DNA of 64,000 nt from Bacteroidales bacterium (GCA_022653735.1 JALCSU010000008.1:1-64000); one strand, 5' to 3'. Counted from the first letter of the stretch, positions 9,037 through 19,325 are shown. A program made the numbers and translations. Notes: generated by a model from the letters alone, not told the origin.

Positions 9037-11157
9037 ATGGCAACAGCAAAAAGAGATCTTGCTTTTACTAGGAATATCGGCATCATGGCTCACATCGATG
9101 CTGGTAAGACCACCACGTCCGAGCGTATCCTTTTTTACACAGGGAAGACGCATAAGATAGGAGAGGTTCACGATGGCGCAGCCACTATGGACTGGATGGT
9201 GCAGGAACAGGAGCGTGGCATCACCATCACTTCTGCTGCGACTACCGCATTCTGGCACTATAACGGGAAATCATATCAGATCAACCTGATAGATACTCCG
9301 GGTCACGTAGACTTCACTGTCGAGGTGGAGCGTTCGCTCCGCGTCCTCGACGGGACCATTGCGACTTTCTGCGCAGTAGGGCGTGTGCAGCCTCAGTCTG
9401 AGACAGTTTGGCGTCAGGCTGACAAATATCATGTTCCAAAGATTGCTTACGTTAACAAGATGGATCGCGTGGGTGCTGACTTCCTGGCTTGCGTTGAGGA
9501 GATTCACACTAAGCTGGGCGCAACCGCCGTTCCAATCTGCCTTCCGATTGGTTCCGAAGACAAGTTCCAAGGAATAGTTGACCTGCTGGAAAGGAAGGCA
9601 ATATATTACGATTCAGGCGAAGAACTGGTTAACTACGAGATAAAGGATGTCCCTGAGGATATGAAGGGGGATGTGGAGATATGGAGGGACAAGCTCGTTG
9701 AGGCAGCCGCAGAATGCGATGAAGCCCTCATGGAGAAATATTTCGAGAATCCTGACTCCTTAACCAATGACGAGATAATCGCTGCTCTGCGCAAGGGTAC
9801 CATCGCAATGCAGATAGTTCCTGCTTGCTGCGGCTCTTCATTCAAAAACAAGGGCGTTCAGTTCCTGCTCGACGCAGTGATTCGTTACCTTCCTTCTCCT
9901 CTGGACAAGGGGGCTACGGTGGGGACCGATCCTGCCACCGGCAATGAGGAAGACCTTCTTCCAGACATCACACAGCCTTTCTGTGGTCTTGTGTTCAAGA
10001 TTGCGACGGATCCTTTCGTAGGACGCCTGGCTTACTTGAGATGCTACTCTGGAAAGGTGGATGCAGGCTCATATGTCTACAATCCTCGCACTGGGAAGAA
10101 TGAAAGAATATCCCGTCTGTATCAGATGCACTCCAATCATCAGAATCCTATCGAGTTCGTTGAGGCAGGTGACATTGCGGCAGCCGTAGGTTTCAAAGAC
10201 CTGCGTACCGGCGATACGATTTGCGACGAGAAACATCCTATAGTTCTTGAGTCAATGGTGTTCCCTGATCCAGTGATTGGAGTCGCCGTTGAACCTAAAA
10301 CCCAGGGCGACCTTGACAAACTTGGCATCGCTCTCGGCAAGCTTGCTGAGGAGGATCCTACTTTCAAGGTTAAGGCCGATCCAGAGACTGGCCAGACCGT
10401 CATCAGCGGCATGGGTGAGCTTCACCTCGACATCATCATCGACCGTCTCCGCAGGGAGTTCGGCGTAGAGATCAACGAGGGCGCTCCTCAGGTTAACTAC
10501 AAAGAGGCCATCACCGGCACCGTTCAGCATCGTGAGCTATTCAAGAAGCAGACCGGCGGCCGTGGTAAGTTCGCCGACATCATCGTTGAGATTGGTCCTG
10601 CAGACGAGGGCGTCACCGGGCTTCAGTTCATCAACGAGGTTAAGGGTGGAAATATTCCTAAGGAATTCATCCCTTGCGTCCAGAAGGGCTTCCAGTCCGC
10701 TATGGCGAATGGCGTGCTTGCCGGCTATGAGGTTCAGTCAATGAAGGTAAGGCTGATAGATGGTTCCTACCATCCGGTAGACTCCGATCAGCTCTCATTC
10801 GAGATGGCTGGCCGTCTGGCCTTCCGTCACGCTTGCCCTAAGGCTAGCCCAGTGCTCCTCGAGCCTATCATGAGCCTCGAAGTCGTTACTCCGGAGGACT
10901 ACATGGGAGACATCGTCGGAGACCTGAACCGTCGCCGCGGTCAGATCCAGGCCATGGATTCTACCGCAAACGGCGCCAGGATCGTCAGGGCTTTCGTTCC
11001 GCTTGCAGAGCAGTTTGGATACGTCACTGTTCTCCGTACCCTTTCTTCAGGCCGTGCCACCAGCACGATGACATTCGATCATTATGCTCAGGTTCCGCCG
11101 GCTCTTGCTAAGGATGTCATAGAGAAGAGTGGCTACAAGACTCCAGATGACGAATAA
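9037..11157 (+). CDS. fusA: Translation elongation factor G
   Basis: GTPase that drives ribosomal translocation. The 706-aa product shows G1 AHIDAGKTT (about 18-26), the switch segment [12 protein letters not shown]3 DTPGH, G4 NKMD, and then domains II-V ending with the usual [11 protein letters not shown] segment. All GTPase motifs are intact and length is standard. It is the main EF-G as it lies in the str operon between rpsG and rpsJ. Confidence 0.99.
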   Translation: MATAKRDLAFTRNIGIMAHIDAGKTTTSERILFYTGKTHKIGEVHDGAATMDWMVQEQERGITITSAATTAFWHYNGKSYQINLIDTPGHVDFTVEVERSLRVLDGTIATFCAVGRVQPQSETVWRQADKYHVPKIAYVNKMDRVGADFLACVEEIHTKLGATAVPICLPIGSEDKFQGIVDLLERKAIYYDSGEELVNYEIKDVPEDMKGDVEIWRDKLVEAAAECDEALMEKYFENPDSLTNDEIIAALRKGTIAMQIVPACCGSSFKNKGVQFLLDAVIRYLPSPLDKGATVGTDPATGNEEDLLPDITQPFCGLVFKIATDPFVGRLAYLRCYSGKVDAGSYVYNPRTGKNERISRLYQMHSNHQNPIEFVEAGDIAAAVGFKDLRTGDTICDEKHPIVLESMVFPDPVIGVAVEPKTQGDLDKLGIALGKLAEEDPTFKVKADPETGQTVISGMGELHLDIIIDRLRREFGVEINEGAPQVNYKEAITGTVQHRELFKKQTGGRGKFADIIVEIGPADEGVTGLQFINEVKGGNIPKEFIPCVQKGFQSAMANGVLAGYEVQSMKVRLIDGSYHPVDSDQLSFEMAGRLAFRHACPKASPVLLEPIMSLEVVTPEDYMGDIVGDLNRRRGQIQAMDSTANGARIVRAFVPLAEQFGYVTVLRTLSSGRATSTMTFDHYAQVPPALAKDVIEKSGYKTPDDE

Positions 11158-11189
11158 TGAATATATTTAACTGAAAAACAATTTTTGAT

Positions 11190-11495
11190 ATGAGTCAAAA
11201 AATCAGAATAAAGCTTAAGTCGTTCGATCACATGCTGGTTGACAAATCAGCATCTAAGATCGTGGACACAGTGAAATCTACTGGCGCAAAGGTTAACGGA
11301 CCTATTCCGCTTCCTACCAACAAGAAGATCTTCACTGTCAACCGTTCGACTTTCGTTAACAAGAAGGCTCGCGAGCAGTTTGAGCTTGACTCTTACTGCA
11401 GGCTTCTGGACATCGATGACAGCAATGCTAAAACTGTCGATGCCCTCATGAAGCTTGAGCTTCCTTCTGGCGTTGAGGTCGAGATCAAGGTCTGA
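11190..11495 (+). CDS. rpsJ: 30S ribosomal protein S10
   Basis: Small-subunit protein, also a transcription antitermination factor (NusE). The 101 residues match S10: [16 protein letters not shown] near the start and [16 protein letters not shown] in the middle. It lies 32 bp after fusA, the common Bacteroidota arrangement, but here the usual next gene rplC is absent and a tRNA follows instead. Confidence 0.98.
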   Translation: MSQKIRIKLKSFDHMLVDKSASKIVDTVKSTGAKVNGPIPLPTNKKIFTVNRSTFVNKKAREQFELDSYCRLLDIDDSNAKTVDALMKLELPSGVEVEIKV

Positions 11496-11539
11496 GCCGG
11501 TTTCAAGGTTAAGATTTAGCCAAAAAGTTCAGAGTAATA

Positions 11540-11571
11540 TTTGGAGCAGAAATTCCAAATGTCTATCTTTG
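11540..11571 (+). promoter_or_regulatory. Promoter of the CAU tRNA
   Basis: TTTG at 11540-11543, 20 bp, then TATCTTTG at 11564-11571, a full match to the Bacteroidota promoter. It would start transcription about 30 bp before the tRNA, so the tRNA does not depend on the str operon. Confidence 0.7.
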
Positions 11572-11610
11572 ACAAATGAATATCATGACCTGGCTTATTA
11601 GTCAGGTTTC

Positions 11611-11684
11611 GGTCCCATAGCTCAGTTGGTTAGAGCATCTGACTCATAATCAGGGGGTCGTAGGATCATGCCCTACTGGGACCA
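11611..11684 (+). tRNA. tRNA with CAU anticodon (tRNA-Met; tRNA-Ile2 possible)
   Basis: A 74-nt cloverleaf: acceptor GGTCCCA / TGGGACC, discriminator A, D arm with AGCTCAGTTGGTTAGAGC, anticodon loop CTCATAA (anticodon CAT), T stem GTAGG/CCTAC. CCA is not encoded. The T loop is ATCATGC, so the usual T54-A58 pair is replaced by A54-T58. No GG-C start-tRNA hallmarks are seen, so it is an elongator Met or a lysidine-modified Ile tRNA. Confidence 0.9.
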
Positions 11685-11693
11685 CATTCAGCG

Positions 11694-11730
11694 ACAAGTG
11701 CTTGCAGACATCCTGCAGGCGCTTGTTTTA
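11694..11730 (+). terminator. Intrinsic terminator after the tRNA
   Basis: A 14-bp stem with two G-U pairs (ACAAGTGCTTGCAG with CTGCAGGCGCTTGT), short loop, then TTTA, starting 9 bp past the tRNA. Confidence 0.75.
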
Positions 11731-11750
11731 GCTTTAGCCCAGCTCGATGA

Positions 11751-11781
11751 TTGATTATTCGAGTGAAATGGCTTATTTTTG
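11751..11781 (+). promoter_or_regulatory. Promoter that sets the start of the FAD oxidoreductase
   Basis: TTG at 11751-11753, 20 bp, TATTTTTG at 11774-11781. Transcription should begin near 11788, so the TTG codon at 11779 cannot be the start of the downstream gene; the ATG at 11794 or 11806 must be. Confidence 0.65.
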
Positions 11782-11793
11782 CGCAAATTCAAT

Positions 11794-13671
11794 ATGAGAT
11801 ATTCAATGAGGGAAATAGTATTAGTGTCAACGCTTCTGCTAGCGTCGGTGGCGCTGGCTGGTCAGGTCAAGGATGGAAAGTCTCACATGCTCACTGAGCA
11901 GAATTCGCAGGTGGTGGTAGAAAAGTCGCTGAAAGCTGATGTGGTCGTCGCTGGCGGCGGCCTATCTGGAGTATGCGCTGCCGTATCTGCGGCACGGTAT
12001 GGCTGTACCGTGGTGCTGGTTCAGGACAGGCCTGTGCTTGGCGGTAATGCATCCAGCGAGATACGAATGGGTGTCTGCGGATCGCACGGAGACCAGTGGG
12101 CGGAGACTGGAATTCTTGAGGAGATGCAGTGCAAAAATTTCTATTACAACCCGTTGCAGCGGTATACTCTCTGGGATGACGTGATGTATTCGACGGTCGT
12201 AGAGGAGAAAAACATCACCCTGCTGCTGAACACTTCGGTGAACGGAGTGGAGATGGATGGGGATCGCATCAAGGCTGTCAAGGCGTGGAACACGAACGCA
12301 TACACTCGTTATGATATAGCCGGCAACATATTCATAGATTGCACTGGGGATGGCATTCTTCGTCTTTCGGGCGCCAAATTCCGCTATGGCAGGGAGCTTC
12401 CTTCGGAGTTTGGCGAGACCTATCTGGCGCATGGCGGTGATTCGCTGACCATGGGCAATTCCATTCTTCTGCAACTGCGTAAGACTTCGGAGGATCATCC
12501 GTTCAAGGCGCCTGACTGGGCCTATCATTTCACCGACGAGGACTTTGGTTATCCTACTCCAAAATCTGACAAGCCGGGCGTGAAGTTCAATTACAAGAAA
12601 CTCTATCCGGAAGACAATAATTTCTGGTGGATAGAATTCGGCGGCACCAGAAGCACGATTCACGATGCTAATGAAATTCAGTATGAGCTGAAGCGCATCG
12701 CCTATGGAGTCTGGGAATATATGAAGAACAACCCTGATGGGCGTTGCAAGAACTACGATTTGGACTGGATTGGCTCGCTGCCCGGAAAACGGGAGTCTGC
12801 TCGGTTCGTGGGACCGCACATCCTCACCCAGAATGACGTGCTTTCGGGAGGTCATTTCGATGATGCAGTAGCATACGGTGGCTGGACGCTCGATGACCAT
12901 GACCCGGAAGCGTTCCACAAGAAAGGGCGCATCTCGGTCGAGTTTTCCGCTCCTTCTGGCTTCGGCATTCCGTTCGACTGCCTATATTCCGTGAATATTC
13001 CGAATCTTATGTTCGCTGGTCGCGACATCTCTGCCACGCACATGGGGCTTTCATCCACTCGCGTGATGGCGACTTGTGCCATGCTGGGGCAGGCTGCCGG
13101 CACCGGAGCGGCTCTCGCCGTGAAGCATGGGACGATGCCTTCCGGGGTGCGCAAAGAATATATCGCCGAGCTTCAGGGTCTTCTTGAATATGACGACTGC
13201 ATGCTGCCGTATCGCTGGAGGAAGCCTTCTGAGCTGACGATGTCGGCGAGGCTTGCAGCAGACTCTCTGGCCGTGCTACGCAATGGCATAGACCGCAAGT
13301 GGGACGGGACTGACAATGGAATTTGGGTGGCTCCCGAAGAGCCATTGATTGAGTATTCTTGGAAGAAACCGGTGACGATTTCCGGTGCTCGCATCATCTT
13401 CGACTCGGATCTGAAATACCGCGGGAAACGCATGCGCAAGCTGGAGGCCACGACCGAACGTGTCAAGATGCCGGAGATGATGGCACGCGGCTTCCGCATA
13501 GAGGCTCTTGTGGGCAAGGAGTGGCAGACCGTTTACGAGGACTCTAACAACATCTTGCGCTTTAGAGACGTGAAATTTGCTGCGCCGGTTTCCGCCAAGG
13601 CCCTCCGCCTCGTCATCACTTCCACCTGGGACGCTCCCAAAGCCCACGTCTTCGCTCTCGATGCGATTTAG
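11794..13671 (+). CDS. Secreted FAD-dependent oxidoreductase (FAD_oxidored family)
   Basis: Flavoprotein with an N-terminal Rossmann fold that binds FAD: VVVAGGGLSGVCAAVSAA has the GxGxxG dinucleotide motif, followed by LGGNASSEIRMGVCG, typical of the FAD_oxidored (PF12831) family common in Bacteroidota sugar-use regions. A second FAD motif near the end of that domain is GRDISATHMGLSSTRVMATC. The tail (about residues 480-625) is a beta-rich accessory domain. A signal peptide (LVSTLLLASVALAG) predicts export. Start taken at ATG 11794; ATG 11806 fits the promoter equally well. The oxidised substrate is unknown; sugar-acid or glycan-linked roles are inference only. Confidence 0.85.
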   Translation: MRYSMREIVLVSTLLLASVALAGQVKDGKSHMLTEQNSQVVVEKSLKADVVVAGGGLSGVCAAVSAARYGCTVVLVQDRPVLGGNASSEIRMGVCGSHGDQWAETGILEEMQCKNFYYNPLQRYTLWDDVMYSTVVEEKNITLLLNTSVNGVEMDGDRIKAVKAWNTNAYTRYDIAGNIFIDCTGDGILRLSGAKFRYGRELPSEFGETYLAHGGDSLTMGNSILLQLRKTSEDHPFKAPDWAYHFTDEDFGYPTPKSDKPGVKFNYKKLYPEDNNFWWIEFGGTRSTIHDANEIQYELKRIAYGVWEYMKNNPDGRCKNYDLDWIGSLPGKRESARFVGPHILTQNDVLSGGHFDDAVAYGGWTLDDHDPEAFHKKGRISVEFSAPSGFGIPFDCLYSVNIPNLMFAGRDISATHMGLSSTRVMATCAMLGQAAGTGAALAVKHGTMPSGVRKEYIAELQGLLEYDDCMLPYRWRKPSELTMSARLAADSLAVLRNGIDRKWDGTDNGIWVAPEEPLIEYSWKKPVTISGARIIFDSDLKYRGKRMRKLEATTERVKMPEMMARGFRIEALVGKEWQTVYEDSNNILRFRDVKFAAPVSAKALRLVITSTWDAPKAHVFALDAI

Positions 13672-13689
13672 GCTTCAAGGCAATACGAA

Positions 13690-13722
13690 AAACTCCCGCC
13701 AAGCCCGGCGGGAGTAAATTTA
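13690..13722. terminator. Bidirectional terminator
   Basis: Stem ACTCCCGCC / GGCGGGAGT (13692-13700 with 13707-13715) with A-rich sequence before and AAATTT after; placed between two genes that converge on it, so it can serve both. Confidence 0.75.
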
Positions 13723-13740
13723 TGTGTTGCTAGTATATTC

Positions 13741-14319
13741 CTAGAACAAGAATTCTACGCCAATGTTGAGACCGTTCCTGCGAACCTTCTCGTCTTTCAG
13801 GTTGCCTTTCAGGTCTTTATGAAGGCCGAAATCGTAGCCTAGGCGCAGACGGATGGCCTCGCTGAACGTGACAGTGCCGCCAAGGCCCCACTGGGCGTCA
13901 AAATTCTTAACTGAAAGACGTGATTTGCTGAATCCATTTCCGGCGAAACCAATGTTAAAACGAGGACCTGTGAACACGCCAATCCTGACCACGGAACCAG
14001 CATCGAAAGAATATTTCAGGTTCAGCGGCACATTGAAATAATTCAGATGGTATGCTTTCTCCTCAGTCCCTAGGGTCATTTTCTTGCCATAATGCTGATA
14101 ATATATTCCTGGCTCGAAAGTAAGGCCTTCAAGCGTTGAGAATGCAACATCATAGTTGGCACCGAAATAGAATCCAGACATGCTGTCATAATTTTTAGGT
14201 GTGTCTTTGCCTGAGAAAACGAACTGGGTGTAGCCACCGCCGAAAGAATACTGAGCGAAAGCATTTGTACCGAGGAGCATTAGAAGCCCTGCGAGTACTA
14301 CAGAAAATAGTTTTTTCAT
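13741..14319 (-). CDS. Outer-membrane beta-barrel (porin-family) protein
   Basis: Small eight-strand-type outer-membrane protein of 192 aa. It has a clear signal peptide (MKKLFSVVLAGLLMLLGTNAFAQ), alternating aromatic/hydrophobic strands, and ends LNIGVEFLF with a C-terminal Phe. Such proteins are classed with PF13568/PF13505; their roles are mostly unknown. A minus-strand TAAATTTG box (14353-14346) lies about 30 bp upstream and faces away from the nhaA promoter. Family is well supported, function is not. Confidence 0.85.
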   Translation of the reverse strand: MKKLFSVVLAGLLMLLGTNAFAQYSFGGGYTQFVFSGKDTPKNYDSMSGFYFGANYDVAFSTLEGLTFEPGIYYQHYGKKMTLGTEEKAYHLNYFNVPLNLKYSFDAGSVVRIGVFTGPRFNIGFAGNGFSKSRLSVKNFDAQWGLGGTVTFSEAIRLRLGYDFGLHKDLKGNLKDEKVRRNGLNIGVEFLF

Positions 14320-14380
14320 CTATTTAACTTACATTAATATTTCGCCAAATTTATTGAAAATATTTGAAACTTGCTGATAA

Positions 14381-14412
14381 TTGCGGAAATAAATTAAATC
14401 TTGTTAAATTTG
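14381..14412 (+). promoter_or_regulatory. nhaA promoter
   Basis: TTG at 14381-14383, 21 bp, TAAATTTG at 14405-14412; the expected start lies about 40 bp before the nhaA ATG. Confidence 0.65.
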
Positions 14413-14459
14413 CGGCCGAATTTAAAACCAGACAATAAGTACCATAATAACCTTTAGCA

Positions 14460-15881
14460 ATGAGACTCATTCCAATATATTCTTGGACTAGGGGGATCCG
14501 GAACTTCGACCACAGGCGCCGTAAGTTTTCCAATCAGCCTTGGGCGCAAGGCGTCATACTTCTAATATGCGTGGTCGTGGCCATGCTTCTTGCCAATCTT
14601 CCGTTCACGAAAGAAGCGTACCATAGCATTTTGGAAACCGATGTTTCATTGTCTTTCCAGTCGCCAAACGGAGACCGAATTTTCTTCCCTAAAGACATGA
14701 ACATAGAAGCCTTCATCAACGACATCCTGATGACGATCTTCTTCTTCACGGTGGGCCTGGAAATAAGGTGCGAGATGAAAAACGGGGAACTATCCAGCGT
14801 GCGCAAGGCCATGATGCCAGTCATTGCTGCATTTGGTGGAGTGATAGCTCCTGCCCTGATATTCACATTGATCAATCACGGCACTGCAGCAAGCTCCGGC
14901 TGGGGCATTCCGACGGCAACCGACATCGCTTTCGCTGTCGGCATATTATCAATACTTGGAGACAAAGTCCCCATCTCGCTGAAGGTCTTCCTAACAGCCT
15001 TGGCAATTGCTGACGACCTGATAGCCATTCTGGTCGTAGCTTTCTTTTACGGAGGGACAATTAATCTTGGGCTGCTTGGGATAGCCCTTGTGCTGATTCT
15101 TCTCATTCTGCTGATGAATTACCTTGGTGAGAAGAGACCTTGGTTCTATTTCATCCCAGCTATGGCTATATGGACGCTGTTCTACTACGCCGGCGTGCAC
15201 TCGACGATGTCCGGCGTGGTCATGGCCTTCCTTGTGCCGATGGCTCCGCGCTACACAGAGGCTTACATGAAGGTGAAAGGCAGAAGATACATCAAAAGGC
15301 TTTATGAATATACCGGCATGGAAGAAGGCATGTTCCCTAACGGCCCGCAGAGGCATTGCCTGAGGAGGTTATCGAAAATATCGAATGACACCATGGGAAT
15401 GAGCTATCGCCTGGAGCACTCGCTCAGCCCTTGGGTGAATTTTCTCATAATGCCGCTCTTCGCGCTGGCTAATGCAGGCGTTGAGATTCCGGACCTTTCA
15501 TATTTCAATGTTTTCCAATTCAGCCAGGAGCTTGGTAGCGTGAGCATGGGCATATTCCTTGGCCTTCTAATTGGAAAGCCTCTGGGAATATCCCTGGCAA
15601 GTTTCATCGCAGTAAAGCTGCATGCCGGAGAGATGCCATCCAAGGCCTCATGGAAAATGCTGATTGCGGTTGCCTGCCTTGGCGGCATCGGTTTCACTAT
15701 GTCTATATTCGTGGATACTCTCTCATTCGGCGACCAAGCTCCGGAAATCACCGCCAGGCTGCGTGACATGGGTAAGGTGGCGGTGCTGATGGGTTCACTC
15801 TGCGCCGGAATCGTCGGCAGCATATTGATAAACATTGTTCATAAGGCTGAGGCTGGCAGAGCCAAGAGAGCGATTAACTGA
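14460..15881 (+). CDS. nhaA: Na+/H+ antiporter NhaA
   Basis: Inner-membrane antiporter that expels Na+ in exchange for H+ and keeps cytoplasmic pH. The 473 residues show about 12 membrane spans and the signature segment GWGIPTATDIAFAVGILSIL with LTALAIADDLIAIL, which holds the paired aspartates of the ion site (DD in IADDL). FALANAGVEI and GKPLGISLAS are also NhaA-typical. It is longer than E. coli NhaA (388 aa) because of an extended loop near residues 265-310, usual in Bacteroidota. Monocistronic: own promoter, strong terminator. Confidence 0.97.
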   Translation: MRLIPIYSWTRGIRNFDHRRRKFSNQPWAQGVILLICVVVAMLLANLPFTKEAYHSILETDVSLSFQSPNGDRIFFPKDMNIEAFINDILMTIFFFTVGLEIRCEMKNGELSSVRKAMMPVIAAFGGVIAPALIFTLINHGTAASSGWGIPTATDIAFAVGILSILGDKVPISLKVFLTALAIADDLIAILVVAFFYGGTINLGLLGIALVLILLILLMNYLGEKRPWFYFIPAMAIWTLFYYAGVHSTMSGVVMAFLVPMAPRYTEAYMKVKGRRYIKRLYEYTGMEEGMFPNGPQRHCLRRLSKISNDTMGMSYRLEHSLSPWVNFLIMPLFALANAGVEIPDLSYFNVFQFSQELGSVSMGIFLGLLIGKPLGISLASFIAVKLHAGEMPSKASWKMLIAVACLGGIGFTMSIFVDTLSFGDQAPEITARLRDMGKVAVLMGSLCAGIVGSILINIVHKAEAGRAKRAIN

Positions 15882-15907
15882 TCATTCTCTGACGAAGCAA
15901 CATTCTA

Positions 15908-15946
15908 TTCTGCCGGGCGGGAAACTATTCCGCCCGGCAGAATTTT
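15908..15946 (+). terminator. Intrinsic terminator after nhaA
   Basis: A 13-bp perfect stem (TTCTGCCGGGCGG with CCGCCCGGCAGAA), 9-nt loop, then TTTT. Confidence 0.9.
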
Positions 15947-16046
15947 AACGTTTTATTGCTATGAAAAATAAAATAATTGCTACTTTTACATATCAATAAT
16001 TAATAACAATGCTAATGAACTATTACTCATTTTAATCTTTTGTTTC

Positions 16047-19000
16047 ATGCAGCGATTAAAAATATTAGACAAGTCATTCGGACTATTCCTGGCAACGGCA
16101 CTTGTCACGTTGTTTGGCATTTCTGCAAATGCACAGAATATTCAAGTCTCCGGCAAAGTCACGGACGCAAGCGGGCAGCCTATTGAAGGCGTTTCGGTTT
16201 ACGTCAAGGGCACTACTACCGGAAGCATCACAACTGCGAGCGGATCGTATTCGCTCTCCGTCCCTTCCAATGGAACTTTGACCTTCAATTGCCTTGGATA
16301 CAAAGAAGTCTCTCAGGAAATAAATGGCAAAAGCGTCATTAACGTTACTCTCACAGAGGATTCCCAGATGCTGGAGGACGTGGTGGTAGTCGGATACGGC
16401 ACTCAGAAGAAAGCGAACCTGACCGGCGCAGTCGCCACTGTGGACGTGGGCAAGACTCTGGAATCGAAGTCTACCGCTGACCTCGGGAAAGCTCTGCAAG
16501 GAAGCGTGCCAGGGCTTACCGTGATCAATAAAAACGGAAAGATAGGCGAAGAACCTTCTATTGTCATCCGAGGCATAGGTACCCTTTCCAATAAGGAAAC
16601 CTCGACTCCTCTGTACATCGTGGATGGCGTTCCAATCAGCGACATCTCATACCTGAACACCCAGGACATCGATAACATCTCTATCCTGAAGGATGCGGCA
16701 TCCGCGTCGATCTATGGCACGAGGGCAGCATTCGGAGTCGTAATGATCACTACCAAGGGCGCTTCGACCAAGGAGAAGGTCAAGGTGAACTATTCCGACA
16801 ATTTCGGATGGAGCAGGGCGACCGTCCTGCCTTCTTACCCTTCAGTGATGGAGCAGATTACAGGGCTCAATCAGGTTAATGCCAGGATGGGAGTCGCTAG
16901 CGAACTGTTCGGTATGTATTTGGACAGCGATGCCTTCATCGGCGGGGTCAAGGCATGGGAGCAGAAGCATGGCGGCAAGTCCGGCTATCGTGAAATGGTG
17001 GAAGGGGATGACTACATCCCTGGAGTCGGCTATTTCGCCAACTGGGATGTCGGCGGAATCATGTTCAATGACGCTGCTCCGTCCCAGAACCACAATCTCT
17101 CCGTTCAGGGAACCGTCGGGAAGACAAGCTATTACATTTCGTTCGGGTACGATCGCGAGCAAGGCTTGATGGAATTCAATCCCGACAAGCTGGATAAATA
17201 CAATGCTACTGTGAACATCTCGTCTTGGGCGACTGACTGGCTGCAGATAGGGGCAAGGGTCAATTATATGTATAAGAATTACAAAGACCCGACCGACGCC
17301 CTCCGCCAGGGGACTTATCAGTACATGTGGAGATGGGGTAGCTTTTTCGGGCCTTGGGGCACGATCAATGGCATGGACGCCAGGAATGCTATCGCATACC
17401 GCAAGCAGGCTGGGGACAATTCTTCCAAGACGGATAATCTTAGGCTTGGCGGCTTCGCCAAGATGAACATAGTGAAAGGATTGACGCTTAATGCTGATTA
17501 TACTTATCTTACGACCAACTGGCGGTATGACCAGGTGAATCTTCCGGTGACCCTCATGAACACTTGGTCTGTTACGCCTAGTGAGACGACCCTGAGCACC
17601 ACCACCTACATTTCGGACCGTAGAAGCTGGACACGCGGATGGAACACGAACATTTACGGTAACTATGAGATCACTGTGGCGAAGGATCATAATTTCAATC
17701 TAATGCTCGGTTTCAATGCCGACAAATCAGATTACGAATACCTGAGGAATGATTACTATGGCATTCTGGACAAGAATCTCGTTGACATAGCATTGACGAA
17801 TGACGCAGATGGCAAGAATACCTATTCCCATGAGCACAGGGCAGTGGGTTCCGCCGGCTTCTTCGGCAGGTTGAACTACAATTACAAGAACCGGATTCTG
17901 GTTGAGCTGAACGGCCGTTACGACGGGTCTTCGAAGTTCCCGAGCAATGACCGCTGGGCATTCTTTCCTTCAGCATCTGCGGGATGGAGAATTTCTGAAG
18001 AGCCGTTCTTCGAGCCGCTTAAGGCAGTCATTAACAATGCCAAGATTCGCGCTTCGTACGGAGAAATCGGCAACCAGGAGGTCGGCAGCGACATGTACAT
18101 TCAGACGATAGCCAGAAGCGGAAGCTCCGTGTACTGGCTTGGAGATGGCAATGCGAAGTTCGATGCCTTCAAGATGCCGAAGATGGTCGCATCCAGCCTG
18201 ACGTGGGAGACGCTGAAGACCACGAATATCGGTGTCGACGTGGGCTTCCTGAACGGGGAACTGAATGCCACGTTCGACTGGTTCCAGAGGGTGACCGACG
18301 ACATGCTTGCCCCGGGGCAGACCATGCCTGCCGTTCTGGGAACCGATGCTGCTTATGAGAATGCCGGCACGCTGCGTTCGCGCGGCTGGGAGGTGACGAT
18401 CGATTGGCATCACGACTTCAATGGAATCAATGTGTACGCCATAGGCAACATTTCGGATTATAAGACCAAGATCACGAAATGGAACAACACTTCCAGGCTT
18501 CTGAACAGCAACTATTCCGGCAAGACGTACGGAGACATCTGGGGTTTCGAAACCGACAGGTACTTCGAGGCTTCTGATTTCAACGCCGATGGCACCTATG
18601 CTTCAGGCGTGGCTAATCAAGACAACCTTGAGAGCGGAGCTTTCAACTTCGGGCCTGGCGACATCAAGTTCAAGGATCTGGACCATGACGGAGTCATCGA
18701 CGGCGGGAAGGGCACGGCAGACGACCACGGCGACCTTAAAGTCATCGGAAACACCCAGCCTCGTTATCAGTACAGCCTTCGTTTAGGGGGCGACTGGAAG
18801 GGGATCGACCTCGACCTTTATTTTCAGGGCGTAGGAAAGAGGAATGCTTGGACGCAGTCTGCGTTCGTGATGCCATTGATGAGAGGAGCGGATGCCATAT
18901 ATTCGAACCAGACTTCTTACATCACCAATGAAGACGCTCAGCAAGGAATCATCGACCAGGGCGCTACGTTCCCTCGTCTGTGGGCAGGCGGCGCTGGAAA

Positions 19001-19319
19001 GGGCACGGTCTCTGTCCTGGAAAACGGACGATACAATTTCTATCCTCAATCCAAGTACCTTGTCAACCTGGCATACCTCAGGCTCAAGACGGTAACCCTT
19101 GGTTACACTCTTCCTTCCGTCCTGACCGAGAAGGTCAAGATTGAAAGGGTAAGGGTATACGGTAGCATCAACAATGCTCTCGACATCATACAGCACACGA
19201 AGAAATTCGGGCTCGATCCGGAAATCAACACGGGGGAAGGTAGCGCGGCGAATGGAGTGTGGGGGCGCACGGATCCTATGATGAGAACATATTCCTTTGG
19301 CATCCAAATCACCTTCTAA
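16047..19319 (+). CDS. SusC/RagA-family TonB-linked outer-membrane protein
   Basis: Full-length glycan transporter of 1090 aa. Order of parts: signal peptide (to about 29, ISANAQ), carboxypeptidase-like regulatory domain (about 33-110, VSGKVTDASGQPIEGVSVYV), a TonB-box-like segment (EDVVVVGYGTQKKANLTGAV), plug (about 120-240, with DGVPISDISYLN and SILKDAASASIYGTRAA), and a 22-strand barrel ending SFGIQITF. A DxDxDGxID loop (KDLDHDGVIDGG) near residue 890 matches the one in the SusC at the window start. The SusD partner begins 6 bp later. No neighbouring glycoside hydrolase identifies the substrate. Confidence 0.97.
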   Translation: MQRLKILDKSFGLFLATALVTLFGISANAQNIQVSGKVTDASGQPIEGVSVYVKGTTTGSITTASGSYSLSVPSNGTLTFNCLGYKEVSQEINGKSVINVTLTEDSQMLEDVVVVGYGTQKKANLTGAVATVDVGKTLESKSTADLGKALQGSVPGLTVINKNGKIGEEPSIVIRGIGTLSNKETSTPLYIVDGVPISDISYLNTQDIDNISILKDAASASIYGTRAAFGVVMITTKGASTKEKVKVNYSDNFGWSRATVLPSYPSVMEQITGLNQVNARMGVASELFGMYLDSDAFIGGVKAWEQKHGGKSGYREMVEGDDYIPGVGYFANWDVGGIMFNDAAPSQNHNLSVQGTVGKTSYYISFGYDREQGLMEFNPDKLDKYNATVNISSWATDWLQIGARVNYMYKNYKDPTDALRQGTYQYMWRWGSFFGPWGTINGMDARNAIAYRKQAGDNSSKTDNLRLGGFAKMNIVKGLTLNADYTYLTTNWRYDQVNLPVTLMNTWSVTPSETTLSTTTYISDRRSWTRGWNTNIYGNYEITVAKDHNFNLMLGFNADKSDYEYLRNDYYGILDKNLVDIALTNDADGKNTYSHEHRAVGSAGFFGRLNYNYKNRILVELNGRYDGSSKFPSNDRWAFFPSASAGWRISEEPFFEPLKAVINNAKIRASYGEIGNQEVGSDMYIQTIARSGSSVYWLGDGNAKFDAFKMPKMVASSLTWETLKTTNIGVDVGFLNGELNATFDWFQRVTDDMLAPGQTMPAVLGTDAAYENAGTLRSRGWEVTIDWHHDFNGINVYAIGNISDYKTKITKWNNTSRLLNSNYSGKTYGDIWGFETDRYFEASDFNADGTYASGVANQDNLESGAFNFGPGDIKFKDLDHDGVIDGGKGTADDHGDLKVIGNTQPRYQYSLRLGGDWKGIDLDLYFQGVGKRNAWTQSAFVMPLMRGADAIYSNQTSYITNEDAQQGIIDQGATFPRLWAGGAGKGTVSVLENGRYNFYPQSKYLVNLAYLRLKTVTLGYTLPSVLTEKVKIERVRVYGSINNALDIIQHTKKFGLDPEINTGEGSAANGVWGRTDPMMRTYSFGIQITF

Positions 19320-19325
19320 TTTTGA

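Noticed and set aside
11601..11700. Ribosomal operon read-through into the tRNA as the only source of expression
   Set aside because: A full promoter lies between rpsJ and the tRNA.
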